64,000 nucleotides of DNA from Cellulomonas shaoxiangyii (GCF_004798685.1 NZ_CP039291.1:310001-374000); one strand, 5' to 3'; positions 41,661-49,790 are shown, numbered from the stretch's first letter. Notes: generated by a model from the letters alone, not told the origin. A program made the numbers and translations.

Positions 41661-42076
41661 CGAGATGCCTCCGGGTCGGGGACGGGCGGGCGGGAGGGGC
41701 CGCCGGCGTCGGGTGCAGGGCCGGCGGGTGCGCCGGTGACGAGGCTGCGGGTGAGGTCGGCGAAGCGGGCCCACGCGGCGGCGTCGCGCTCGAGGTGCGC
41801 GCGGCCGGCCTCGGTCAGCTCGTAGTACTTGCGGCCGGGCCCGCCGGCGCCGGGGCGCCACTCCTCGCGGACGAGACCCGCCGTGTGCAGGCGCCCGAGC
41901 AGGGGGTACAGCGTCCCGCCCTTGACCTCACCGAGGCCGGCGGCGTCGAGCCGCTGCGCGATGTCGTAGCCGTAGGTCGCGCCGTCGGTGAGCACGCGGA
42001 GCACGCAGAGCGTGAGCACGCCGCGCAGCCACTCGCCGGGCCAGTCGGCCGGGGGTGGGGTGGCGGTGCCGGGCAT
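41657..42076 (-). CDS. PadR family transcriptional regulator
   Basis: A 139-residue winged-helix repressor. The DNA-binding domain occupies residues 14-95: LRGVLTLCVLRVLTDGATYGYDIAQRLDAAG, then VKGGTLYPLLGRLHTAGLVREEW as recognition helix and wing, and KYYELTEAGRAHL. A short helix for dimerisation and a Pro-rich tail follow. It likely represses its own two-gene operon through the palindrome at 42091-42104. The effector is unknown. ATG 42076 is leaderless behind TACTGT. Confidence 0.92.
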   Translation of the reverse strand: MPGTATPPPADWPGEWLRGVLTLCVLRVLTDGATYGYDIAQRLDAAGLGEVKGGTLYPLLGRLHTAGLVREEWRPGAGGPGRKYYELTEAGRAHLERDAAAWARFADLTRSLVTGAPAGPAPDAGGPSRPPVPDPEASR

Positions 42077-42082
42077 GGCTAG

Positions 42083-42111
42083 ACAGTAGGGCTAACTAGA
42101 TAGCCACGCAA
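42083..42111 (-). promoter_or_regulatory. padR promoter with operator in the spacer
   Basis: Minus-strand TTGCGT (42106-42111), 17 bases, TACTGT (42083-42088), then six bases to ATG 42076. The spacer holds GCTAACTAGATAGC (42091-42104), a 14-base palindrome with one mismatched pair. A repressor bound there would occlude both boxes. Confidence 0.6.
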
Positions 42112-42270
42112 GATAGTGCGGCGTGGACCGGGAGCGCGGGCGTCGATGCCCGCGCAGGCGCCCCGGTACGCGGAGCGCCCACCCGCATGGCCGGCCTGAG
42201 GCCGTGGACCGTGCGGACGGGCGCGGGGGCAGGCGTCGCCAGGGCAGACGTCACCTGGCCAGACGCCACA

Positions 42271-42300
42271 AGGGCGCCCCGGCCGAAGCCGGGACGCCCT
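42271..42300 (-). terminator. terminator of the cold-shock gene
   Basis: On the minus strand AGGGCG...CGCCCT with an inner CCCGGC/GCCGGG and a TTCG tetraloop, about 20 bp past the csp stop, followed by a short T-containing tail. Confidence 0.75.
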
Positions 42301-42321
42301 CGTGATGAGCTGTGGTGGTGC

Positions 42322-42525
42322 TCAGACCGGCGCGACGTTGGACGCCTGCGGGCCCTTGGGGCCCTGCTGGACGTCGAACTGCACGCGCTGGTTCTCCTCG
42401 AGCGAGCGGTAGCCGCTCGTCGTGATGGCGGAGTAGTGCACGAACACGTCGGCGCCGCCGTCCTCGGGGGCAATGAAGCCGAAGCCCTTCTCGGCGTTGA
42501 ACCACTTCACGATGCCAGTAGGCAT
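42322..42525 (-). CDS. CspA family cold-shock protein
   Basis: A 67-residue single-strand nucleic acid binding OB-fold protein. RNP1 is KGFGFI (residues 13-18) and RNP2 is VFVHYSAI (27-34); the start [11 protein letters not shown] and the end QASNVAPV are standard. It acts as RNA chaperone in cold or stress. ATG 42525 has GAGGAGAAA just upstream. The gene sits behind its own promoter and a leader of about 100 nt, the arrangement seen for cold-regulated csp genes. Confidence 0.95.
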   Translation of the reverse strand: MPTGIVKWFNAEKGFGFIAPEDGGADVFVHYSAITTSGYRSLEENQRVQFDVQQGPKGPQASNVAPV

Positions 42526-42612
42526 TGTTTCTCCTCATGCGGGTTGCTGCGACCCCGACGACCGGGACCGGTGAATCACGGTGGCCGTCGTCCGCTCCGG
42601 AGAACGTGATAC

Positions 42613-42662
42613 CCGGGTTTGCACCCGGACCGACAAGCTATGCACTGCGACTACGTGGACAA
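42613..42662 (-). promoter_or_regulatory. promoter and structured leader start of the cold-shock gene
   Basis: Minus-strand TTGTCC (42657-42662), 16 bases, TAGCTT (42635-42640). RNA would start near 42628, right at a hairpin CCGGGT/ACCCGG (42613-42628), and run about 100 nt before the start codon. Leader folding is a known route of cold control. Confidence 0.6.
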
Positions 42663-42792
42663 CACTAACCGCCCTGCGCCCCGAATGCGAGGCCCAGTCC
42701 CGGACGGACGTCCCGCGCACGTGTCCAGGGAGGCGTCTTCGCAGGTCAGCACGCCGTGGCCGGAGCGGGATGTGGCGTGCGACGCTGGTCCC

Positions 42793-43848
42793 GTGACCGA
42801 CACCCACGCTCCGACGGGCGCTCTCACCGACGTTCCGGGCCTGCGGGTCGGGCACGTGCAGCGCACCGACGACGGCTGGCTCACCGGGGTCACCGTCGTC
42901 CTGCCGCCCCCCGGCACCGTCGGCGGCGTCGACGTCCGCGGCGGTGGGCCCGGCACCCACGAGACCGACGCGCTCGACCCGCGCACGCTCGTGCCGACCG
43001 TCGACGCGGTCGTGCTCACGGGCGGCAGCGCGTACGGGCTCGTCGCGGCGCACGGGACGCAGCGCTGGCTCGCCGAGCAGGGGCGCGGCTTCGCCGTGTC
43101 GCCCGTGCCCGGCGAGGTCGTGCCGATCGTGCCGGCCGCCGCCGTGTTCGACCTCGGGCGGGGCGGGGTGTTCGGGAACCACCCGACGACCGCCATGGGG
43201 TACGCCGCCGCCGCGGCGGCGGACGCGTCCGGTGACGGCGCCCCGGTCGCCCGCGGGTCGGTCGGTGCCGGCACCGGCGCCGCGATCGCCGGTGCGGCCT
43301 ACAAGGGCGGCGTCGGCACGGCGTCCGTGCGGCTGGACGCACTGGGTGTCGTCGTCGCGGCGCTCGTCGTGGTCAACGCCGCCGGTGCGCCCCTGGGCCT
43401 GGGGGCCCCCGCGTCCGCGCCGGGCGGGCCGGTCGGCGCGGACGGGCCGCGAGGCACCGGTGGGCCGCTCGGCGCCGCCGGGGCGGCGAGCGCGACGGCG
43501 CTGCCGGCGAAGGGCGTGGGCGGTGCGCCGTCGCCGCTCAACACGACGCTCGCGGTGGTCGCGACCGACGCCGCGCTCGACCCGGCCGAGACGTCGCGCA
43601 CCGCGACCACCGCGCACGACGGCCTCGCCCGCGCGCTGGACCCCGTGCACACGCTCGCCGACGGCGACACCGTGTTCGCGCTGGCCACGGGCGCGGTCGC
43701 GCTGCCCGGCGACCGGCCGGACCGCGTCGCGGCGCTCGTGGCCGTCCAGGCGGCGGCGGCGACGGCCGTGCGTGCGGCCGTCGCGGACGCGGTGCGCTCG
43801 GCGGCCGGCGTGCGCACGGCGGCCGTGCACCTGCCGCCGTGGTGCTGA
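42793..43848 (+). CDS. P1 family (DmpA-like) peptidase
   Basis: A 351-residue Ntn-hydrolase-like peptidase of the DmpA/S58 family, made as a precursor that cleaves itself. Marks are LTDVPGLRVGHVQRTDDGWLTGVTVVLPP at the start, the GGGPGTHETDALDP and VVLTGGSAYGL blocks (residues about 50-82), and VGAGTGAAIAG near 155. The likely self-cleavage region is SPLNTTLAVVATDA near 240, where a Thr would become the N-terminal nucleophile. Substrates may be small aminopeptides or amides. GTG 42793 is chosen; the GACGCT box six bases upstream is a weak leaderless match. Confidence 0.85.
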   Translation: MTDTHAPTGALTDVPGLRVGHVQRTDDGWLTGVTVVLPPPGTVGGVDVRGGGPGTHETDALDPRTLVPTVDAVVLTGGSAYGLVAAHGTQRWLAEQGRGFAVSPVPGEVVPIVPAAAVFDLGRGGVFGNHPTTAMGYAAAAAADASGDGAPVARGSVGAGTGAAIAGAAYKGGVGTASVRLDALGVVVAALVVVNAAGAPLGLGAPASAPGGPVGADGPRGTGGPLGAAGAASATALPAKGVGGAPSPLNTTLAVVATDAALDPAETSRTATTAHDGLARALDPVHTLADGDTVFALATGAVALPGDRPDRVAALVAVQAAAATAVRAAVADAVRSAAGVRTAAVHLPPWC

Positions 43849-43885
43849 CGCGCGCGGGTGGGCCGGCGCGGTCGCCGGGGTGGGG

Positions 43886-44395
43886 TCAGGCCGTGCGGTC
43901 GAGGACGCCCCGCAGGTAGGACGCCTGCCCGGTGTGCTCCAGGTCGTCGGCGAGGATGCTGACGAGCCGGACCCCGAGGGTCACGGGCGGGTCCCAGTCC
44001 TCGTCGACCACGACGTCGAGGTCGCCGTCCTCGAGCCGCTCGAGGTAGGCCAGCGTCTGCGCGGTCGTCGCCTCGAGGTACCCCAGCAGCAGGTCGGCGG
44101 GGGCGCGCACCTGCGCCACGTCGGCGGGGGACTGCCCGTAGCCCGTGGCCGCGTCGTCGAACGGCAGGCCGAACCGCTGCGCCCAGCCCTGGGCCGTCCA
44201 CACCGCCTCGGTGCCCGCGAGCGGCGCGATCTGCGCGTCCTGCACGCGCGCGACGTGCCAGGCGAGCCACGCCAGCGTGTTGGCGTGCGGGTCCGGGCGG
44301 CGCACGAGGAGCTCGTCGTCGGCGCCGTCGAGCGCGGCGCGCAGCTCCTCCCCGATGCGTCCGAACCCGTCGGCCAGGACCTCGCCTGCGCGCAT
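43886..44395 (-). CDS. DinB family (mycothiol transferase-like) protein
   Basis: A 169-residue four-helix-bundle protein of the DinB/DUF664 type. Metal-binding His residues appear in WLAWHVARVQ near 43-52 and DDLEHTGQASYLRG near 150-163, with a third region upstream. In mycothiol-producing actinobacteria such proteins often serve as mycothiol S-transferases for detoxification; the exact substrate is unknown. ATG 44395 follows GGAGGAGG. It diverges from the CPBP gene across an AT-rich gap. Confidence 0.82.
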   Translation of the reverse strand: MRAGEVLADGFGRIGEELRAALDGADDELLVRRPDPHANTLAWLAWHVARVQDAQIAPLAGTEAVWTAQGWAQRFGLPFDDAATGYGQSPADVAQVRAPADLLLGYLEATTAQTLAYLERLEDGDLDVVVDEDWDPPVTLGVRLVSILADDLEHTGQASYLRGVLDRTA

Positions 44396-44506
44396 GGTGC
44401 CTCCTCCGCTCGTCGTCGCCCGGGGTGCCGGGTGCCTGGCGACGACGCTACGAAGGCTGCGTGCGGTGCGCGACCGGAGGGTCCAGCACGGGCGAATGTT
44501 TGATAA

Positions 44507-44519
44507 CTTGTAGAACAAG
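44507..44519. promoter_or_regulatory. AT-rich palindrome between DinB and CPBP genes
   Basis: CTTGTAGAACAAG is a perfect five-base-arm palindrome inside the most AT-rich short stretch of the neighbourhood (about 44496-44530). It lies 52 bp before the CPBP start and 112 bp before the DinB start, fitting an operator over divergent promoters. No adjacent regulator gene explains it. Confidence 0.4.
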
Positions 44520-44571
44520 CGCACCATACATGCCGGTGCGTCGTCACGGTCGACGACCCCGGAGGCCCGCC

Positions 44572-45600
44572 ATGACCGTCCCTCGACCTGTCCCGCCCGC
44601 ACCGCAGGGCAGCGCCGCCCCGACCCCGCCCCTCGACGCGTCGGTCGGGCCCGAGCGCGTCCCGTGGCGCGCCGTGGCGGTGTTCGTCCTCGTCGCGTGC
44701 GGCCTCGCCTGGCTCGTCGCGACGCCGCTGTGGACCGGGGACGGGGCGGACTCGCCGCTGTTCGCGCCGCTCGCCGCGGTGATGATGTGGACGCCCGCGG
44801 CCGCCGTGCTGATCGTGACGCTGGTGCTGCGGACCCCCGCACGCGACCGGCTGCGCGCGCTCGGCATCCGGCCGCTGCGCCCGGTCCGCCGCACGCTCGG
44901 GCTGACGGCCCTCGGGCTCGTCGCGCCCGTCGCCGTCGTGGCCGCGACCACGTTGCTCGCCGGTGCGCTGGGGCTCGTCGACCTCGACCTGGTCGGCCTC
45001 TCGGGGTTCGCCGCGCAGGTCGAGGGTGCGCTGCCCGCGGGCACCGCGATGCCGCCCGTCGGGGTGCTCCTCGCCGCGCAGCTCCTGGCCATCCCGTTCG
45101 CCGCGCTCGTCAACAGCCTGGTCGCGTTCGGCGAGGAGGTCGGCTGGCGGGGCTGGTTGCTGCCCGCGCTCCTGCCGCTGGGCACGTGGCCCGCGCTGCT
45201 GGTCAGCGGCGCCGTGTGGGGGCTCTGGCACGCGCCGCTCGTCCTGCTCGGCTACAACTTCGAGCGCACGGACGTCACCGGGGTGCTGCTCATGGTCGGC
45301 GGGTGCGTGGCCTGGGGCGTCCTGCTCGGGTGGCTGCGGCTGCGCAGCGCGTCGCTCTGGCCGGCGGTCGTCGCGCACGGGTCGCTCAACGCCGTGGGTG
45401 CGCTGGTGCTGCTGCTCGTCGCCGCCGGCCACACGCCGGACATGGCGGTCGCCGGGCCGCTCGGGCTCGTCGCGTGGGGGGTGCTGGCCGCCGTGGCGGT
45501 GGTCCTCGTCGCCACCGGGCAGCTGGGCGTCCGGCCTGCTCCGGGCCCCGCCACCGCGGCGGTGCCCGCCCCCGGGTCGCCGTCGACGCCGGCGGGCTGA
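44572..45600 (+). CDS. CPBP family intramembrane metalloprotease
   Basis: A 342-residue membrane protease of the CAAX/Abi type with about eight helices. The three catalytic motifs are intact: EEVGWRGWLLPAL (EExxxR, residues about 187-199), WGLWHAPLVLLGYNF (FxxxH-like) and VVAHGSLNAVGAL (HxxxN). Relatives process prenylated or exported peptides or give bacteriocin immunity; nothing nearby identifies the target. The start has GGAGG at 44561-44565. The C-terminus is a short Pro/Ala tail. Confidence 0.88.
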   Translation: MTVPRPVPPAPQGSAAPTPPLDASVGPERVPWRAVAVFVLVACGLAWLVATPLWTGDGADSPLFAPLAAVMMWTPAAAVLIVTLVLRTPARDRLRALGIRPLRPVRRTLGLTALGLVAPVAVVAATTLLAGALGLVDLDLVGLSGFAAQVEGALPAGTAMPPVGVLLAAQLLAIPFAALVNSLVAFGEEVGWRGWLLPALLPLGTWPALLVSGAVWGLWHAPLVLLGYNFERTDVTGVLLMVGGCVAWGVLLGWLRLRSASLWPAVVAHGSLNAVGALVLLLVAAGHTPDMAVAGPLGLVAWGVLAAVAVVLVATGQLGVRPAPGPATAAVPAPGSPSTPAG

Positions 45601-45609
45601 CCGCCCCCC

Positions 45610-46464
45610 TCAGCCGACGAGCTGCTCGCTGCGCTCCCACAGGATCCGCGCGAGCTCCGGGTCGTCCGCGCGCCGGTTCACCCGCGTGATGCGCCCGTCC
45701 GCCCAGTACTGGCCCGACGGCCAGTCCACGCCGGGGCGGCCGGACGCCAGCCGCACGAGGTCACGGGCACCCTCCTCGGGCGTGCGCAGCACGCGCTTGC
45801 CCAGCGCGGAGCGGTAGAACCAGCCGAACGCGTCCGGCGACGTCCCCGCGAAGCTGGTCGCGACGCCGCCCGGGTGCACGGCGGCCGAGGAGAGCCCGGC
45901 GCGGTGGTAGCGCCGGTGCAGCTCCCGCGTGAACAGGATGTTGGCCAGCTTGGCGTCGCCGTACGCGCGGAACGGCACGTAGCGGCGGGTGTCGGCGGGC
46001 CCGCCCAGCACCCCCACCTGCTCGGCCGTCAGGCGCGACCGGTGGTGGGCGGTGCTCGACGTCGTCACCACCGCGCCGCCGGCGGCCAGGAGGCGGTCGC
46101 GCAGCAGCTGCGTGAGCAGGAACGGCGCGAGGTGGTCGACCTGGAACGTCGTCTCCAGGCCGTCGTCCGTCATCACGCGCTCGGGGAACAGCCCGCCGGC
46201 GTTGTTCAGCAGGACGTCGATGCGCGGGTGCGCCGCGAGCAGGCGGGCGGCGAGCTCGCGCACCTGGTCGAGGTGCGCGAAGTCGGCCAGGTACGCGGGT
46301 GCGCCCACCTCGGCGGCGACGCGGTGGGTGCGCTCGGGGTTGCGGCCCACGACCACGACCTCGTGGCCCTCGCCGGCCAGCGCGCGCGCCGCGGCGGCAC
46401 CGATGCCGTCGCTCGCCCCCGTCACGACGATCGTGCGGCGGCTCTGCTGCGGGTCGTCCGTCAT
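45610..46464 (-). CDS. short-chain dehydrogenase, retinol-dehydrogenase-like
   Basis: A 284-residue NAD(P)-dependent SDR. The cofactor motif is TGASDGIG at residues 15-22, then LNNAGG near 86. The catalytic Ser is in TTSSTAHH and the Tyr-Lys pair is YGDAKLAN near 170. The C-terminal SGQYWADGRI and REL helices follow the WW-domain oxidoreductase/retinol-type branch common in actinobacteria. Substrate unknown. It starts with GAGGAG before ATG 46464 and may follow the acetyltransferase gene in the same direction, 42 bp apart. Confidence 0.85.
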   Translation of the reverse strand: MTDDPQQSRRTIVVTGASDGIGAAAARALAGEGHEVVVVGRNPERTHRVAAEVGAPAYLADFAHLDQVRELAARLLAAHPRIDVLLNNAGGLFPERVMTDDGLETTFQVDHLAPFLLTQLLRDRLLAAGGAVVTTSSTAHHRSRLTAEQVGVLGGPADTRRYVPFRAYGDAKLANILFTRELHRRYHRAGLSSAAVHPGGVATSFAGTSPDAFGWFYRSALGKRVLRTPEEGARDLVRLASGRPGVDWPSGQYWADGRITRVNRRADDPELARILWERSEQLVG

Positions 46465-46506
46465 GAGGGCTCCTCGGGATCGCGGGTGGGGGGACGCGTC
46501 GCGACG

Positions 46507-46956
46507 CTACGGAGCGGCGGGCGTGCCCGCGAGCCCGGCCGGCCGCACGAGCGCCGTGGCGTCCGGCGCGGCGAAGCCGAAGCGCTCGTACAGGCCGTGC
46601 GCGTCCTGCGTGAACAGCACCCAGCGCAGGTCGGCGCCGGGGCCGTCGTCGACCATCGCGCGCACGACCCGGGTACCGAGGCCGCGCCCGCGGTGGGCGT
46701 CGACGACGAAGACGTCGGCGAGGTACGCGAACCGCACGCCGTCCGAGACGGCGCGCGCGAACGCGACCTGGCGACCGTCCGGCGCGTAGGCCGCGACGAC
46801 GCGCCACGCGACGCGCACCTGCTCCTCGACCTCGGCCCGCGTCCGGTCGCGCCCCCAGTAGGCCTCCTGCGAGAGGAAGTCCCAGACGACGTCGAGGTCG
46901 ACGCGCGCGGGGTCGTCGTCGACCTCGTAGCCGTCGTCGGGCGCGTGTGCGGGCAC
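46507..46956 (-). CDS. GNAT family N-acetyltransferase
   Basis: A 149-residue acetyl-CoA-dependent transferase. The CoA site is VDAHRGRGLGTRVV (residues about 95-108), preceded by FAYLADVFV and followed by LFTQDAHGLYERFGF. The order is that of the YkwB/AAC-like small-molecule branch. The acceptor cannot be told. GTG 46956 is chosen by match length; there is no good ribosome site, and the upstream gene ends 21 bp earlier, so translation is probably coupled to it. Confidence 0.8.
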   Translation of the reverse strand: MPAHAPDDGYEVDDDPARVDLDVVWDFLSQEAYWGRDRTRAEVEEQVRVAWRVVAAYAPDGRQVAFARAVSDGVRFAYLADVFVVDAHRGRGLGTRVVRAMVDDGPGADLRWVLFTQDAHGLYERFGFAAPDATALVRPAGLAGTPAAP

Positions 46957-46976
46957 GGCGGTGGGCCGGTGTCGCG

Positions 46977-47462
46977 TCAGACGACCGACGCGACGAGGCG
47001 CAGCCGCTCGCCGAGCGCGACGTCGTCGACGCGCGGCGCGACGCCGCGGCCCGCGGGCAGGAAGGACGTCACGACGGGGCCGAGGCGGTCGAGGTCGACG
47101 TCCACGAGGGTCGCGCCCCCCTCGGACCGGGCCGTCGCGACACCGGCGGGCAGCTTCGCGAGCTGGTCGCGGACGGCGCTGGTGACGAACGACGACAGGT
47201 CCATCCGGAGCGTCGGGTGCTGCGCGACGACCGCCACCTGCCACGTGCGGCCGGTGACCCCGCGGTCCTCGATGCGCACGTCGACCGGGCCGGCGAGCCG
47301 GGTCGCCATCTTCACGGCGCCGGGCACGCCGGGCAGCTCGTGGACGGCGACGGTCGCGTGCACGGTGCTGCCGGACGCGCGCACGTCACGCACCGCGGTG
47401 GGCAGGGCCTGGGCGGCGCGGGCGAGGACGAGGGCCTCGTCGAGGCCGAGGGTGAGCTCCAT
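46977..47462 (-). CDS. conserved hypothetical protein (161 aa)
   Basis: I do not recognise this protein. It has 161 residues, no membrane span, and alternating beta-type segments: MELTLGLDEALVLARAAQALP at the start, VDVRIEDRGVTGRTWQVAVVAQHP in the middle, LRMDLSSFVTSAVRDQLAKLPAGV and DVDLDRLGPVVTSFLPA near the end. A repeated lipid-binding or START-like barrel is conceivable but unproven. ATG 47462 has TAGCCT seven bases upstream, which makes the gene credible. It leads the transcription unit with the GNAT gene. Confidence 0.65.
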   Translation of the reverse strand: MELTLGLDEALVLARAAQALPTAVRDVRASGSTVHATVAVHELPGVPGAVKMATRLAGPVDVRIEDRGVTGRTWQVAVVAQHPTLRMDLSSFVTSAVRDQLAKLPAGVATARSEGGATLVDVDLDRLGPVVTSFLPAGRGVAPRVDDVALGERLRLVASVV

Positions 47463-47469
47463 GCGGGTC

Positions 47470-47475
47470 AGGCTA
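47470..47475 (-). promoter_or_regulatory. TAGCCT -10 box of the 161-residue protein gene
   Basis: Minus-strand TAGCCT with a seven-base gap to ATG 47462. Confidence 0.6.
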
Positions 47476-47557
47476 CGGCGGGGCACCGACGCGCACCGGA
47501 CGAGCGTGGCGCGGAGCCGTCCGGCGACCCGCGGGCCGGGCCCGCTCGGGACCGGCC

Positions 47558-47851
47558 TCAGACGTCGAGCAGCCGCAGCGCGATGCGGACCGTGTCCCCC
47601 GGCTGCACCCCGGCGGCGGTGCGCACGGCGCGCTTGACGGGCAGCACGAAGGTCTCGCGGCCCTTGTCGGGGAACAGGGACGTGCGCCACGTCGTCGGCC
47701 CCAGCGTCACCTCGACGCGCACCGAGCCGAAGCCGCCCGTGCGCCCGCTCGTGAGCTCGTCGACGTCGTCCGCGACGTCGAACGGCAGCGCCGCGAACAC
47801 CCACGTGCCGCTCTCCTGGAACAGCGGGGCGTCGAACGTGAACTCGCTCAC
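47558..47851 (-). CDS. DUF1905 domain protein
   Basis: A 97-residue beta-barrel-like protein of the DUF1905 family. It starts SEFTFDAPLFQESGTWVFAALPFDVADDV and ends with the diagnostic LPVKRAVRTAAGVQPGDTVRIALRLLDV. The family often fuses to a YdeI/OmpD-associated domain; here it is alone. No function is established. GTG 47851 has TAGCGT seven bases upstream, removing the ten extra residues of the longer frame. Confidence 0.82.
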   Translation of the reverse strand: MSEFTFDAPLFQESGTWVFAALPFDVADDVDELTSGRTGGFGSVRVEVTLGPTTWRTSLFPDKGRETFVLPVKRAVRTAAGVQPGDTVRIALRLLDV

Positions 47852-47858
47852 CCGCCGG

Positions 47859-47864
47859 ACGCTA
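47859..47864 (-). promoter_or_regulatory. TAGCGT -10 box of the DUF1905 gene
   Basis: Minus-strand TAGCGT with a seven-base gap to GTG 47851; the same hexamer and gap serve the glycosylase gene at 49016. Confidence 0.6.
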
Positions 47865-47915
47865 GCGCGCCGGTCCCACACCCGGGCCCCGTCCGCTCGA
47901 CGCGGGCCGTCGGCG

Positions 47916-49016
47916 TCACCCCGCGTGCCGCAGCGGACGCCCGAGCAGGCCTGCGAGCCGCGCGACCTCGGCGTCCACGGCGGCGGCGTCGCGCGGTGGG
48001 GCGTCCGGGGCCCAGGTGGTCGTCACGGTGTCCCCGGAGAGCACCCACGTGCCGGCGACGCGGCCACCGACCAGCACGAGGTCCGCCCCCCGGCTGACCT
48101 CGGGCCGCAGCGCCGGCGGCACCACGTGCGGGTCGGCGGTGCCCGGCCCGAGCACCCACTGGTCGTAGCGCGGCAGCAGCCGCACGGCCCGCGACGGCGG
48201 CGTCGCCGCCAGGTCGTCGAGGTCCTCGTCCAGCACGAGCCGTGGCTCGTCGTCGACCTCGACCCAGCGCACGTGCGGGCCGAGCCGGTCGAGCCAGCGG
48301 GTCAGCTGCGCGCGCCGGACGCCCAGGCCCTCGCCGAGCCAGTAGTGCAGGTTCGCGGCCGACGCGGGGGCGTAGGCGCGCAGGTAGGTCTCGATCGCGC
48401 GCGGGCCCGCCTCGTCCACGTCGACCAGCCCGTGCCAGCGGCGGTTCGTGTCGAGGCGCTGGAGCGTGAGCCGGCCGTCACGGGGCGGCCCGAGGCACAC
48501 GTCGCCCTGCCAGGCCAGCGGCTTGAGCAGCGTCGCCGACGGGTTGGTGAGCGCGTCCTCGAGGTGGGCGAGGCGCGGGTGGGTCACGACGACCGACGCG
48601 AGCTGCTCGCGCGTGAGCGGGCCGTCCACGAGCGCGTCGCGCACCGCCGCCCGCAGCTCCGGCCAGTCCTCGGGTGCGAGCCGGTAGTGGCTCTGCCACC
48701 CGGGCCGCTCCCACATCCGGCTCGACGCCCGCAGCGCCAGGTGGACCGCCGCGTCGTCGGGCGTCATGAGGTGCACCGCGCCGCGGAACGCGAACGTCCG
48801 CACGAGGCTGCCGTCGGCCAGGGCGCGCGCGACGTCGCCGCGCGCCGAGCGCTGCAGGCGTGCCCGGACGCCGAGCTCGGCCTGCGCGGGGTCGAGCTGC
48901 GCCGCGACGGCGCCCAGGGCGCCGACCACGCCGGCGGGCGTCGTCGAGCCCGGCGGGTCCAGCAGCTGCCGCCGCAGGCGCCACGCGAGCGCGCCGGGCC
49001 AGGTGATCGGTGCCAT
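47916..49016 (-). CDS. AlkZ-like winged-helix DNA glycosylase family protein
   Basis: A 366-residue protein of the HTH_42 (winged helix DNA-binding) family that includes AlkZ and YcaQ, which unhook DNA crosslinks and remove bulky alkylated bases. The three winged-helix units include WRLRRQLLDPPG at the start, GSLVRTFAFRGAVHLM near 68-83, and a C-terminal beta domain (RYDQWVLGPGTADPHVV). The Gln-Leu-Asp in AVAAQLDPAQAELG near residue 39 fits the catalytic Q-x-D/Q-x-Q motif position. The family also contains uncharacterised members, so activity is likely but not certain. It has its own promoter and no antibiotic cluster nearby. Confidence 0.78.
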   Translation of the reverse strand: MAPITWPGALAWRLRRQLLDPPGSTTPAGVVGALGAVAAQLDPAQAELGVRARLQRSARGDVARALADGSLVRTFAFRGAVHLMTPDDAAVHLALRASSRMWERPGWQSHYRLAPEDWPELRAAVRDALVDGPLTREQLASVVVTHPRLAHLEDALTNPSATLLKPLAWQGDVCLGPPRDGRLTLQRLDTNRRWHGLVDVDEAGPRAIETYLRAYAPASAANLHYWLGEGLGVRRAQLTRWLDRLGPHVRWVEVDDEPRLVLDEDLDDLAATPPSRAVRLLPRYDQWVLGPGTADPHVVPPALRPEVSRGADLVLVGGRVAGTWVLSGDTVTTTWAPDAPPRDAAAVDAEVARLAGLLGRPLRHAG

Positions 49017-49023
49017 GCCGCGG

Positions 49024-49029
49024 ACGCTA
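49024..49029 (-). promoter_or_regulatory. TAGCGT -10 box of the AlkZ-like gene
   Basis: Minus-strand TAGCGT, seven bases before ATG 49016. It begins 12 bp past the stop of the upstream NADP-binding gene. Confidence 0.6.
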
Positions 49030-49040
49030 CCCGCGGCCTC

Positions 49041-49688
49041 TCACATGTCGCGGTACCGGCGGGCGGCGGCCAGGTCGGCGCGCAGGGAGTCGGCGGGGCC
49101 TCGGTTGTCGTAGGCGGGGGTGTCGCGCTGGACGCGCCACCCCTCCGACAGCGGGCTGAGCTCGACGACGTCGAAGCCGATCTCGTCGACGAACGCCGCG
49201 ACGCGCGCACGGGCGCCGGCGTCGTCCCCCGCCACGGCGACCGCACGGCGTCCCGGGGTGCCCGCGGCGGTGCCGTCGGTCGTCAGCTGGGCCGCGTGCG
49301 GGTGGTTGAACGCCTTCACGACGTGCGAGGAGGGCAGGTGCCGCTGGACCAGCTCCGACGTGGTCGTCGACTCGTCGTCCAGCTCCGCGACCCGCCCGTC
49401 CCGGTGCGGGTAGTAGTTGGTGGTGTCGATGACGACCTTGCCCGCGAGGGGCTCGACCGGCACGCTGCCGATCGCCCCCAGCGGGATCGTGACGACGACG
49501 ACGTCGCCGGCCTCCGCCGCCTCGACGGGCGTGCCGGCGCGGGCCCGGTCGCCCAGCTCCGCGACGAGGTCGACGAGCGTCGCGGGGCCGCGCGAGTTGC
49601 TCACCACCACGTCAAACCCGTGCCGCACCGCCAGGCGGGCGAGCTGCGAACCGATCTGACCTGCGCCGATGAACCCGATGGTCGTCAT
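49041..49688 (-). CDS. F420:NADP-reductase-like NAD(P)-binding protein
   Basis: A 215-residue Rossmann protein of the F420H2:NADP oxidoreductase/ProC-like family. It begins MTTIGFIGAGQIGSQLARLAV with a full dinucleotide site, then VVVSNSRGPATL (Ser-Asn-Ser-Arg favours NADP) and VIDTTNYYPHRDG, KAFNH and AVAGDDAGARARVAAFVDEIGFDVVEL. It may shuttle hydride between NADPH and F420, supplying the F420 oxidoreductase class seen at 32.6 kb, or be one of the many paralogues of unknown role. No ribosome site or TANNNT box is evident. Confidence 0.8.
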   Translation of the reverse strand: MTTIGFIGAGQIGSQLARLAVRHGFDVVVSNSRGPATLVDLVAELGDRARAGTPVEAAEAGDVVVVTIPLGAIGSVPVEPLAGKVVIDTTNYYPHRDGRVAELDDESTTTSELVQRHLPSSHVVKAFNHPHAAQLTTDGTAAGTPGRRAVAVAGDDAGARARVAAFVDEIGFDVVELSPLSEGWRVQRDTPAYDNRGPADSLRADLAAARRYRDM

Positions 49689-49790
49689 GCGGCGTGCAAC
49701 ACCGCGCCGGACCCCCGCTGTTCCGGCGTCACCCACCTGCGGCCGGGCGTTCGTCACCCGCAAGGCGCGTGCGGACCGGCCGGACGGACG

